Assembly: GCA_023515745.1 (NCBI GenBank)
Contig: JALECJ010000258.1
Location: 1,492,501 to 1,556,500, forward strand
Length of the DNA stretch: 64,000 nucleotides
Source: Amoeboaphelidium protococcarum
Lineage: Eukaryota; Aphelidiomycota; Aphelidea
Direction of reading: 5' to 3'
Shown here: in pieces, positions 48,906-59,424 of the stretch
Layout of the letters: each line of letters opens with the position of its first letter
Position numbering within the stretch: position 1 is the stretch's first letter
Notes under the pieces: generated by a model
What the model saw: the letters and a program-made list of their open reading frames with translations, nothing else
Told to the model about the DNA's origin: nothing
The model's database searches: none
Program-made: the position numbers and the translations under genes

Positions 48906-49190
48906 TCTAATTTTAGAAATAATATTAAAACAGTAGAACTGGATGGATCGAGACAATAGAAAAAGGTGAGAGAGAATCTTACAGTACACTGCTAATAAAA
49001 AGCCTCTCGCGTGGCTTAACAGTGTTGCGACAATGATTGATCCATCATAAAGAGGCGTTCAATCACGCGACATTATGGCTGCCTGATGGTCACAATTTCA
49101 CATCGCATAAACACACAGCTTAATATTACGGACTATTATAGTTAATAAATAAGGAACGTTAGTGGTTAGATATACAGTAAATGTTCTTCA
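48906..49190. other. Short intergenic region
   Basis: 285 bp between the secreted-protein gene start and the THOC7 stop; no gene seen. Confidence 0.3.
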
Positions 49191-49916
49191 TCATCTTTCG
49201 TTCCGGTCAAGGATTTACGCGTTTTCTGTAGATTATACATCGTAAGTGGCTGTGTTATCATCCTTGTTCATGTCTTGATCTTGAACCGACTGATTACCCA
49301 TCTATTAAACTTGACTTACCAAAGCGATAATCTCATCTTTCTTCCTATTAAACATATCCATTCTGCTTGAGATTTAACTCTGAATTTAAACTACTTCCTC
49401 CTCTACCTGACTAATTTAAGCTTATAGATTATCGCGCGATGGTAAAGTGAGCAAATCTTCAGCCAGAGTATCGTATTCTTGTCTTTACAGAGCAACTTAC
49501 TTGACGCGTTCTATTTCACTTTTACACTGGTTTATATCAGATTGTACACTTTTGCATGATTTTTGAGTATTCTAATGTTCTTGCTGAGTTAATAAAGTCT
49601 GCTTGATCAGCATTAACTACATCGCCAACTGTTTCTATACATTCTACTCCAATAAACACCATTCAAGAGTCAATTTCTCCTTTAACAATGCCTTCTGTTA
49701 TAAAAATGCATCATCTTGAGCCGCATTTGGATCACCACAAGCCTTGTAATATTCAGAGTTGAGTACACCTGCAAGGGTTTTATATGATTTCTTAAAGATC
49801 TTTTCCTCCGATAATAGTTTATCCTTGATCAAAGTATCTACTCAATTGAAATGGGAAATTATATAGTTTAATGATGTATAACGAAAAAGCATTAAATTTA
49901 AATTACCTTCATCCAT
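49191..49916 (-). CDS. THOC7: THO complex subunit 7-like
   Basis: Exon 1 is only 10 nt (49916-49907: ATGGATGAAG), intron 69 bp (49838-49906), exon 2 49837-49191; 218 aa. The spliced start is MDEDTLIKDKLLSEEKIFKK. Almost entirely helical coiled coil with the THOC7 pattern: CKSEIERVKQVALQRQEYDT then LAEDLLTLPSRDNL, and ISSRMDMFNRKKDEIIALVS. In other species THOC7/Mft1 binds THO2-HPR1 and couples transcription to mRNA export. About 20 Gln codons are TAR. The C-terminal 40 residues are acidic. Other coiled-coil proteins are possible, but the RQEYD-xLA and helix-break pattern is characteristic. Confidence 0.75.
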
Positions 49917-49994
49917 TTCTAAAAAAATATAATATAGTTCAGTCGAACAACTACAATATATTTCAACACCTCAAATCTTAGTAAAATGGAACGA

Positions 49995-50720
49995 TCAGGG
50001 CGCGTTACTTTGTTGTAGTAACAAATCGATAAATTAGCGGTGAAATATCGCTTATTAGGTGAGCTCTGGGTGGAAAGTTAGGCCAATCAGATTGTCTTAC
50101 TACACCGCCACAGGCTAATCAATTCCATTACTATCTTTGATAGTTGCGAGAACTTTAACCTTTTCCGTGTTAACTCTTACAATTCCCGGAGCACGGATAA
50201 ACGCGCATCGTATCCCCTCTGTCGCAGCTTATGTGGTGACATTCCGGTCACATAACTCAATTTTACCCATAAATGAAAACTTTTGAGGGCCATAGAAATT
50301 CCTACGCACTTGCACGTCTAATCCGCCAATAGATTACTTATCATGATCTCCAATCTGACCATTATTACTGCTATCATCCAGAATTTAATTCGAGAGCAAA
50401 ATCAAACCAGCACATGTGCCCAGAACGGGCAATTTATGCTCCCTTATTGCCAGTCTCAGAACTTCAATTAGATCTTGATTGTCATGATGAGATACAATGC
50501 GCATGGTAGTAGACTCTCCACCACCTAGAATCAGTCCATCTAAAAGCAGTTATCCATCGCGGAAGACATCTGCAGCAGTTCTGATAAATTTGGGAATTAT
50601 TTCTACATGGTGGATTGAAGTATCTTTGAGATCTTGAGCGATTTACGTAACTAGATCAAAATGTTCTTTATAAGCACCTTATAGAGCTAACACACCAACT
50701 ACCATTTAATATTTCGTCAT
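49995..50720 (-). CDS. SNO1: Pyridoxal 5'-phosphate synthase glutaminase subunit (PdxT/SNO)
   Basis: 241 aa, intronless. Class I glutamine amidotransferase that feeds ammonia to the PdxS/SNZ synthase to make vitamin B6. Visible: VGVLALQGAYKEHFDLV (Gln codon TAA), LDGLILGGGESTTMR, PVLGTCAGLILLSNQ with the nucleophile Cys, GGLDVQVRRNFYG, FIRAPGIVRV and LIGLTFHPELT with the catalytic His and Glu. Length 241 is slightly long for the family (about 190-220). The partner synthase gene is not in this window. B6 synthesis of this type occurs in fungi, plants and some protists but not animals. Confidence 0.95.
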
Positions 50721-50844
50721 TTTCAAACAATCGCTGTCATTGAGTGATGAGAAGATCAGACACCAACCTCAAACAGGTGAATAAAAGTATCAGAGTTGGC
50801 AACAATGATATAAACATTATACTTTTCTTCATTATTCATCATTT

Positions 50845-52614
50845 TCATTCATAATACTACAGAGAATCCAATGTCTAGCTATTTCCATCATGATTTTGTT
50901 ATAAGTTGTTATCCATATTCTCAGAATCTGAGCGTTCTTCATCGTCTCCCTGATGGTCAAACTGATTTACAAAGACTGTCTTTCGCCCGTTGAGAACCTC
51001 ATTTACAAATTTTTGGACTATTTTATCTCCTTTATACGATACTTGCTTCAACTCTCGTCTTATTGATGCATTAAGCGATACTTGAGTGGTATCATCACCA
51101 TCATTAACTCTACCATTGGCACCCTACTTCTTTTTGACATTTCTTAAATTATGAACATACGCGTCAATCTCTTACGGGTCAAATGATCTCAATATACCAG
51201 GACTTACATCATTATCATCATTATCACCAAACTTCACTGAAAGAGGTGTAAATGAGGTTTTGAGATAGCACTATTTAGCAGGAGTGGACAATGCAGCGGC
51301 GTCCAAAGTATTGCCATCTTTTCCGTCTGCAAAGTAATCATTGTCAGGCAATTGTTGAAGAACTTTTCGTTACTCTATGAGTTGTCTCAGCTGTCGCTTT
51401 CTAGCTAAAGTGCCCTTCCTGGCTGTAATCTCCATAGGCTGAAACACTTAAGGCTCTTTGGGCATGTTACCATTAGGGCTTTGATCCTTCTCCTTATCAA
51501 TGCCGTTGATGTTTTAAGGTCTATCATCATCACTATCGGAGCCATGGACCAACTTTAACAAAGAATTGCGCTTACCACCAGATAGTCGTTTAGCCTGAGG
51601 AGAATCGTCAAAGAGCGCCTAGTACTTGATAAGACACTCTTCTGCAGATCTGGATCCCATGTCGGCAGATATTAAATCCCAAAAGTCTTCCTGCTTCAGC
51701 TACTGCCTGTGTCTAAACACTAGATCCATCAATAGTTTTGTTTCAGCGACAGACCATTACAAACACACTGATTAAGAATCAACAGCCTTTATAACAATAG
51801 TCTACTCTTCGGGATGAGCATCAAAATAATCGTCATTTGGGTCCGAGTTTATAGTGCGCTTGCGAGGAGTTTAATTGTTCAGTGATGAAGACACCGTTTT
51901 GATCAGCGATTTAATATAGTCAGATGATTTCCTACTCTTACTCTTGCTCTTCACTGATGAATTCTGCACAGATGATTGACCAGACTTGCGACTTTTCACC
52001 ATTGATTCAAAGTCGCTATCAGATGACAATGAATACTTTTACTAGGCCTTCTTCTTTCTACTGCTCTTGCGCTATAACACACTAGGAGGTTGTTTAGACT
52101 TTTTAGATTTCCCAACCACGCGTTCACCAGACAATCTCTTTAAAGGCTTCTTCAACAATTAAATGGGCTAAATGTTTGATTTACCACCATCATCATCATC
52201 ATGTAAACTATCGTGCTAATTCTCCTTGTCAGAGTGATGAGGTGACGTTTCAAGGGAAGCGATTTCAGTGACTGAAGGTGGAACATTAGCGGCGGGAGAG
52301 GATGAAGTCAACTGTAGCATCCTGGCTGATATATTCGATTTAACAACACTCTCCACATCATTTCCCATTGAAACAGGATCGCGAGGCTAATATCGCATTT
52401 CCGATTTATTAGAAGACGGTACTATCGATATATCATTATTGATAACCGTTGAGCAGCCTGCAGCATTCGACTATCTTCTAACGGGCAGCTATTGTCGTGA
52501 CACTTTCGGCACTAAGAACGAACTCTTCACCTAAGGATTCAATTTATTCAATAAATGAACAGGCAAAGTTAATTACTTATTCTAAAACCTATTAATATCA
52601 TTGTTCTACTACAT
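50845..52614 (-). CDS. SANT/Myb-domain protein, possibly MIS18BP1/KNL2-like
   Basis: 589 aa, intronless; an upstream in-frame ATG at 52806 would add 64 residues. Mostly disordered and charged (Ser/Lys/Asp rich; SKSKKSRKS-like tracts, DDDDD runs). Near residue 280 is one SANT/Myb repeat: LQWSVAETKLLMDLVFRHRQ, then FWDLISADMGSRSAEECLIK followed by YQALF, with the three tryptophan/aromatic helix positions. The segment MGSRSAEECxxKY and a later SPGILRSFDPQEIDAYVHNL resemble the CENP-A loading factor MIS18BP1/KNL2, but no SANTA domain was seen with confidence. Nuclear basic tracts fit a chromatin protein. Divergent from URM1, with 141 bp between starts. Confidence 0.6.
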
Positions 52615-52755
52615 GGCTTGCACTGATATCAGATACTTTCTCTTTATGATAAGCTTAGAGAGGTTAGTTATCCCCTTACAGATAGATAGTTCTTTTGTGT
52701 TGAAACGATTGAAAAACAGAAGAAACGATAAACGCGAAATCCAAATAGTTGTGGA

Positions 52756-53132
52756 ATGACTGTGAGTAAATCTATTACCGTTGAATTTAGGTGAGAACGT
52801 ATTCATATAGAATCTTAATTAATTATTTATAATTCCAATTAATTCTAAGTCTATGTAGTGGTGGAATGGAGATGCTATTTAATGATCAACGTTCAATTGA
52901 CGTGACTTTGCCTGATAAAATCGTGAAAATGAAAGATTTATTACCATATCTCCGAGACACTTACATGGTGGCTAAAGATGCCAGCACTTAATTATTTATG
53001 CTCAAATACACCGTGCGACCTGGAGTACTTGTGCTTGTAAATGATGTGGATTGGGAGCTCTTGGACACGACTGAATATGAAATTGCCGATAATGACACGA
53101 TACTATTCATCAGCACTCTTCACGGAGGTTGA
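52756..53132 (+). CDS. URM1: Ubiquitin-related modifier 1
   Basis: Exon 1 52756-52790 (35 nt), intron 68 bp (52791-52858), exon 2 52859-53132; 102 aa. The splice joins VEF-S to GGMEMLFN, recreating the URM1 start EFSGGxExLF. Also visible: [32 protein letters not shown] and the ending [12 protein letters not shown] with the terminal Gly-Gly thiocarboxylate site. URM1 is a sulfur carrier for tRNA wobble-U thiolation and a protein modifier. Length 102 equals the family norm. Splicing is needed for the full fold. Confidence 0.97.
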
Positions 53133-53238
53133 TTTATGATGTCACCAATAAAATAAAAATATTCTCGTGTACATTATTAGCGTTATCAATCTCTTTATTT
53201 TAAATAAAATTATCAAAATTATATATCACTGTTAGTAA

Positions 53239-54117
53239 TCAATGTCCAGTGTACACGGCAAAATACTTCTTGGCCAGTTGAGGATCGTCTTTTTCAATAC
53301 GCGAGACGAGATCTTCAATGCTCTTCACTCGTTGCAACAGAGCGGACAGCTCATCCCTCTCCCGTTTAATCTTCTGCCGTTTAGCGCCGAGCAGTGCATC
53401 GCGATGACTACCAGCGATAAATTCCTCCAGCTCTTCGATTCTCTACCTGACTCCCTGCACCAGTGAATTAGAAGATGCATCTCCGGCCATTTCAGAATCT
53501 TCATCCAGAGCGGTGAACTCTTCCAAATTGGGATAATCAACAACGCAGCTGCTTTCAAAATATTCTTCTTTGATGGCGGCAGTTCTAGCTGATCTGGTCG
53601 CTACTCTGCTAGATCCGCTCTGATGCTGCTAATTGTTTTCAAGCGCCATTTCATTTCGATGGATGGCAGCAGTCTTTGCAGCATTGAGATACTCTGAGAC
53701 TTCTGGATGAACCACTTTTATTTCATCGCTTTCATCTGCATCATTGACGGAAGTCGGGGTAGGCTATATGATAACGCGCTTGCTGTACTGACGGTAGCAA
53801 CCTTCATTAATGTTGGCATAAAGCTATTACATAACCTTCTCGTCCGGGGAGCATAATCGATTCTATTCCAAAGGCGGAAGCACGGGCGCAGATATGCCCA
53901 TAGAATTTCCAAGCTTCTAACAATATTAAATAAATTAAATGCTATGCTCGTCAGTTACACTCTAATCTGTGCCTAATTCCAGCTAATCAATCAATTTCTA
54001 AAGTCCACCCAGAGCCGAGTTGGTAATCTTTCTGTCAATTTATTATTGATCGCATATATTCTATGTATATTAAGCAATGGCATGAAGTAACAGAATATTC
54101 TCCGGAGCTTGAGGCAT
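53239..54117 (-). CDS. Hypothetical coiled-coil protein
   Basis: 292 aa, intronless. The N terminus is helical and Gln rich (ENILLLHAIAQYTQNICDQQ); the middle is polar with VVHPEVSEYLNAAKTAAIHR, then NQQHQSGSSRVATRSARTAA. The last 80 residues form a coiled coil (RQRIEELEEFIAGSHRDALL, LSALLQRVKSIEDLVSRIEK) ending AVYTGH. No family recognised. It faces URM1 and is divergent from GLRX3 with 185 bp between starts. Continuous frame and conserved composition suggest a real gene. Confidence 0.65.
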
Positions 54118-54302
54118 TTTATCTCTCATACTAATGATGACGTGACAATTAAAATATCGTTATTGAGAAATCGGATCAAAATGATGATGAAAAAAGTACG
54201 AATGAATGAAGAGGGGCCTCTTCCTTTTTTTACTTCCAATACGGCAATTTTCTTTGATCTAACTCAACTGATTATTTATATTGGCATCAAGTTTAATCCA
54301 AA

Positions 54303-55019
54303 ATGACAAATTATACTGCAGGTTCAATTATTAAAAGTCTTTCATAGTATAAGTAGGCGCTATCAGAGGCAGTATCGGCTCAGATTATCCTTGCAATGTT
54401 TCATGCAGAGTGGGCAGACGAGTCAAAGCTGATGATGGAGGTATTACGCGTATCGGAAGAAAAGTATCCTGGTAGAGTTAAAGCATTAGTTATTGATGCC
54501 GAGGAAGCTGAGGATTTGACTCTTTAGTTTGGTGTTGAGTTAGTGCCTACTGTTGTCATTGGCAAGATTAACGCGTCAGGTTCCTTGACTAAGATTGACT
54601 CTGTCGTTGGATACTCTCCTTAGTAGCTGCATTAGAGTGTAGAAAAGGCACTACTTTCAGTCGGTCCGGTCGCTGAACAATCTGGCATTCCTACTGGTGC
54701 AGAATTACTGACGGATAAATTGAAGCGCCTTACCAGCTAGTCAAAGGTGGTTTTATTCATGAAGGGAAATCCGGATGTTCCAAAATGTGGCTTCTCGCGT
54801 ACAATGATCTCTCTACTAAATTCTAATCTGCCGCAAGATTATAAATCTCATCTATCCACCTTTGACATTTTGGAAGATGAATAGGTTCGCCAAGGATTGA
54901 AAGAGTACTCCAGCTGGCCCACTTATCCACAACTGTACGTTAATGGTGAGTTTGTCGGTGGACTTGATATCTGCAAGGAGATGATTGAAAATGGAGAGTT
55001 TCAAGAGCTATTTCAATGA
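54303..55019 (+). CDS. GRX4: Monothiol glutaredoxin of GLRX3/Grx4 type (Trx-Grx)
   Basis: 238 aa, intronless. N-terminal thioredoxin-like domain (residues 1-110) with [16 protein letters not shown], in which the CxxC is missing as is usual in this subfamily, and [12 protein letters not shown]-terminal glutaredoxin domain (130-238): [20 protein letters not shown] has the CGFS monothiol site, then [20 protein letters not shown] and [14 protein letters not shown]. These proteins bind [2Fe-2S] clusters with glutathione and, with BolA, sense or deliver iron. Single Grx domain as in yeast Grx3/4. Confidence 0.95.
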
Positions 55020-55105
55020 AGTATGCTCCGCAAGTACAAATTGATAAAAAAACTATGACTTGAACATTTTATAAAAATTCAAATACACTCCATTAAATCA
55101 TTAAA

Positions 55106-55570
55106 TCATGCCACGTTGTTCAATCCAAGTCTATTGCGAGCAATTTCGATAGCATAAAACTAAACGCGAGTCACCAACACTGATGTGTCTTGTTCATAAT
55201 CAGCCAGCGTATTAGATTTAGGATCACGGGCGTTTACGCGCAGCAATGTGCCGAAATTATAATCTTCAACATTCTTCTCATACTTCATACACCAATTTCG
55301 CCAACGCTCTTTCATCTGCGGACTCTTTAGATGATTATCTTCGCTGATATTCTACAAGACATCAGTGTTATGCAGCTCAGGGAAATCAGATTTGAACGAC
55401 TCGTACAGCATATCATCATGAGGAGTCAATCGCATTTCAGAATTATCGCCGTTACTCTTCAGCAGACTAATGTACGTCTCGGCATGTATGGACGCTTTGA
55501 TAGCCCATCCCATTTCAATAGTCTAATTATTCTCGATATTTTCCGCGTCAATCCACGATGAGCTGGCCAT
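55106..55570 (-). CDS. PBDC1: PBDC1-family protein
   Basis: 154 aa, intronless. Matches the PBDC1/UPF0368 pattern: AIKASIHAETYISLLKS, EMRLTPHDDMLYESFKSDFP, HLKSPQMKERWRNWCMKYEK, VEDYNFGTLLRVNAR, SNTLADYEQDTSVLVTRVQF and the ending YAIEIARNRLGLN. Biochemical role is poorly known. Divergent from the GDP-fucose transporter with 196 bp between starts. Confidence 0.9.
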
Positions 55571-55766
55571 TTTGTATGATAGTGATGCAAATTTACTGTA
55601 GTATTAGTGATAGAAAGAAAGCGAGAATCACAACGCGATGATGATCTGCCGAATAGCTTTTCATCGATTTTCTTCTTGGTTTTTCCAGAATTTACTCGCG
55701 CGCGTTTTATCGTAACCGTTAGTATTACTGTTATCAATTTGAGCCCTTATGTACATTCAAAGCGTA

Positions 55767-56918
55767 ATGTCTTAGTATCAGTAGTATGTAGTTTCGAAGG
55801 ATTAGCTCAAGGTATGTGGAGCTATTCTGTTTTATATAATCACCTCAATTTCCATGGTGATTGCGAATAAACTGATGCTCAACAACCTCCCCGATTTACC
55901 TCTGACAGTGCTCGAACTACAATTGATATTCGCTGCTCTGATGATGCTTATTCTGCACATTACAAGAATTATTAATCTGGGAACGTCAATCCTTGATATT
56001 GGAATAATTAAAAAGTTGTATCCTCTGATTGCGATAAATGTTGTAGGACTTTCATTGAATACTCTATGTCTAAAGTACATTGACGCTAGCGTGTATCAAG
56101 TGGCTCGATCACTCATCCTGCCGTTCACTGTGCTATTTGAGAAATTTTATTTGTAAAAGACCGCGTCTAAAAATGTTTTAATATGCTGTGGTATAATATG
56201 TTTGGGATTCCTACTGGGGACTATTTAGCTGGACGTGGCGTAGGCTCGTAGCGAAGTTTCGCTCGTTAGTAGCCAATTTCTTGGTGTTCTCTTTGGAGTG
56301 TTATCGAGTATCACCACTGCAGCTCATGCCATTATAATTAAAGGGGCCGTGGAAGTTGTCAAGGGCGATACGCTGAAATTGGTTTGGTACAATAATTTCT
56401 TATCTTCACTTGCATTGGCGCCTATTATATTCGTGTTTACAAGCGAGATTGACAGTTATGCCTCCATCCCTAGTTTCAATATTCTGGTGCATGGTACCAT
56501 TGTCACTGGTATTGTCGGCACTCTTCTTAATTTGAGTGGTTTCTTGTAAATTAAACTGACTTCTCCACTCACGCACATGGTGTCAAGTGCTCTTCGCGGA
56601 GTTTTGCAGACAATTCTCGCCGTTATGGTGTTTAATGATGTCATCACGGCTGGAAGAATGGCTGGAATTATCTTTGTCATTGCCGGTAGTGCGGCGTATG
56701 CTTATCTCAAAGTCTCTGGAGATCCCAGTGACAAGTAGCGAAAGTAATATTAACATGTTGAGGCTAATGGGGAACTTGATACCAATGATGTTCCCCTTGA
56801 GTCGCAAATCAGACTTCATGTTGACAACTTTTCATCTGAATAGAGTAACGACTAATCGAAAGATCTATCAAGTCAATCTAAATAATATTCTACGCGTGAA
56901 TAATAACATTAAAATTGA
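55767..56918 (+). CDS. GDP-fucose transporter-like nucleotide-sugar transporter (SLC35C)
   Basis: 383 aa, intronless. About ten membrane helices of the drug/metabolite transporter fold. Visible: FYIITSISMVIANKLMLNNL, LCLKYIDASVYQVARSLILP, SSITTAAHAIIIKGAVEVVK, WYNNFLSSLALAPIIFVF and FLQIKLTSPLTHMVSSALRG. The last block (QIKxTSPLTHxVS) is characteristic of the Golgi GDP-fucose carrier SLC35C1. The start MSQYQQYVVSKDQLKVCGAI at 55767 opens one residue run ahead of helix 1. The C terminus is polar and Gln rich. It ends at TGA that overlaps the DPH7 ATG by one base. Inferred role: import of GDP-fucose for protein fucosylation. Confidence 0.8.
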
Positions 56919-57901
56919 TGCATTATTCTACACTTGATTCTTAAGATACTTTCTACAGTGCAGACTGTATTGTCGCGACGCGTAATTTTATAATCTGTGG
57001 GACATATCAAGTCGATAATGATACTCAACACGATATTTATACGCGTAAAGGGCGCTTGCTTGTATATCGGTTGTTAGAGAATGGTAAGAGGCTTTTATTG
57101 TGCCATACTGTTGAAAATGATGAATACTTTGGAGCTATACTGGGTATAGAACTGGTTGATGATTCGTAATTCTATGTATGCGATGCTAAAGGAGGAATAT
57201 CTTTATTTAATCAATGCCAGGAAACTGGAGAGTTGACCTTTATCAAGCGCCAGATTATTGCTGAAAATGCTTTATGTTTGTCGATGACCGTGTGTCAAAA
57301 TTTAATGGCAGTTTCATTGTCAAATGGAGATATCGTATTGCTTAAATAACGCGATTCCAAGCTTGCTATTGAAGATCAAAAGAAGGTGCATCAATTTGAA
57401 GCTTGGATTTGTAATATCGATCGTCGCGATCCTTAAATCCTTTACTCTGGTGGAGATGATTGCTCGTTCTGTCGGATTGATACATCTTAAATGTCACTTT
57501 AGATAACACATAATCGTAGATCTCATGATGCGGGCGTCACAGCCATAACCTTTCATCCTTTAGATTCATCCATAGTTCTCACTGGGAGCTATGATGAAAC
57601 TTGTAAAATTTGGAACAAGTGTGATCTTAGTGTTAGGTAGACAATATAGATCGGAGGTGGAGTATGGCGAATCGACTTTTTTGATTATAATTTGGATTTG
57701 ATTCTATGTGCATGTATGTATGAAGGTTTCAAAGTGGTTAATATAGAGAACTAATGCGTAAAAATGGCGTATAATGGGCATTAGTCGATCGCATACGGTC
57801 AGAAAATCATTCGACAAATTAGCAGTCAATAGGCACTGATTGTAACTTGCTCATTCTATGACCATTCGATATAGTTATGGGAATGCTCCTTAAAAGATTG
57901 A
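56918..57901 (+). CDS. DPH7: Diphthine methyltransferase (DPH7) WD40 protein
   Basis: 327 aa, intronless, ATG overlapping the upstream TGA (TGATG). WD40 propeller of the diphthamide pathway, which demethylates diphthine on eEF2. Visible: STLDSQDTFYSADCIVA, ATRNFIICGTYQVDND, ALCLSMTVCQNLMAVSLSNG, YSGGDDCSFCRIDTS, AGVTAITFHPLDSSIVLTGS, YDETCKIWN, IGGGVWRIDFFDYNLDLILC, ACMYEGFKVVN and VTCSFYDHSIQLWECS. The GGGVWR and ACMxxGF blocks are specific to DPH7/RRT2. The protein starts directly at the first blade, so nothing obvious is missing. Confidence 0.9.
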
Positions 57902-57960
57902 ACGATAGATGGAACGTGTAAAAATAAATCAATATCTAATCAATCTAAACTTCATCATCA

Positions 57961-58854
57961 TCATAGGTAGTAACTTGCAATGAAACCGGCCAAACTCAGT
58001 AGTACACACAATAGAATACAGTTGACTAAAAACTTATCGCCCTTCATCACGCCATCCAGAGCCTATTTCATTTTCATATTCACCTTATCGAGATGGACTT
58101 GCGCCTTATCAACTTTAGTATCAATGACATCAAGCATGGCGTTTTACTTTTGAATTTCCTGGTCCATGTTGATGGCAATTTCTTTGAGCACGCCCACATT
58201 CTACCGAATAGTGTCAAGATCCTGATCAATGGCTCTATTATTCTCCTGTAGCAACTGCAGACCGGCTCCAACTTCTGGATCGTCATCAATATCTGGCAGA
58301 TTGGTTTAGAACGCAGCCTTTCCAGCAGGCTTACTATCAAAAGCAACAAAATCGAGTTTAGCGGATGCGGCACCATCAAACAAGGCAGCCCGATCTGCAG
58401 ATGTTTTATCAGTGTATCGCTTCTTCTCCATCGTCTCAATTTCTTCAATGTGCTTCAATACCAGTTACACAGTCTCCTCACGCTGCTTGACAATCTCCTA
58501 AGGTGATTGACCAGTTTAATCTTTGCCTTTCGTGTTCTCACCCTTCTTCAAAATCTTCTTCTCCTCCTACTTCTACACAGTTTAGAACTTCATAGCATCC
58601 TCTTTAATCTGCTTAATTCTTGCTCGGATCCTGTGTGATGCCTCAGCTGCATCCTTCGATCCAGGCTTTGTATTAAGAAGCTCTTCTCTCTCCTTCAACA
58701 TAATTCGGACTTGTTTCACATCCTGATGCAGCAATTTCTTCAGTTTTGTAAATTCATCCATATTCTACTCTTGTTATCTTCTCTCTTTAGATTGCGGATT
58801 GCATTCATTGTAGATGATCTACAATCGCTTGACAGCATCCCTAAGCGTAGTCAT
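57961..58854 (-). CDS. Qc-SNARE, SYP7-like
   Basis: 297 aa, intronless. A coiled-coil N-terminal half (MTTLRDAVKRLQIIYNECNP; charged helices), then a SNARE motif with the zero-layer region: LQLLQENNRAIDQDLDTIRQ and KEIAINMDQEIQKQNAMLDV, IDTKVDKAQVHLDKVNMKMK, and a C-terminal membrane anchor FLVNCILLCVLLSLAGFIA. Pattern MDQEIQKQNAMLDVIDTKVD and the overall layout resemble plant SYP71-73 Qc-SNAREs of the ER and plasma membrane. SYN8/USE1-type Qc-SNAREs are alternatives. Ends 60 bp past the stop of DPH7 (convergent). Confidence 0.75.
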
Positions 58855-59424
58855 TTTACTACTTGTACTGAGTTGATATTTATATAGTTGTCGCACTATC
58901 TTACAGTTATGTTTGAAAAGTAAAATAGAAAACCAAGGAGATGATAATTGTTCATGCCGAACGGTTTACTTGAGGTGCAAGCGTTTGTTTGATCATCAGT
59001 GTGATGCTTGCCAACCGGCGAGTGCTGGGCGATGGTAGCTTTCTAACTACAGATTGGAGTTTGTCAAAGTATGATAGTATTTCAACAGCTACTGCTTAAA
59101 CTTGAACTAAAATTAAAGCGAGCGCGTGGTTTTAAGATTTTTCGATATGAAACGGTATTGAAGGGATGATGAAGTGTTGGTGAAACGATTCGTATGACGA
59201 TAATATTTTCATGGGACATTTTGCGCGCGGCCTGACAACGTTTCGTCTCCTGTCCCTCCCGGATCTTGAAACTTGTGTTTGTTGTTGTTGTTGGTACTAT
59301 TGCCTGGATCGTTATCGTAAATAAAGCACTGTATATACTGTGTATTTATTTCTTACAAATTGTTTTCTGCCAGATTTTGGCTCTCATAGTTCTATAAATT
59401 TTGTATTATTATCCAAGAAAGAAC
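58855..59424. other. Intergenic region between SNARE and CCCH genes
   Basis: 570 bp divergent spacer. No coding signal. Contains a GTTGTTGTTG run near 59280; probably holds both promoters. Confidence 0.35.

Noticed and set aside
59280-59295. GTT microsatellite as a CRISPR-like or regulatory repeat
   Set aside because: Only a short simple repeat; no spaced repeats of CRISPR type occur anywhere in the window.
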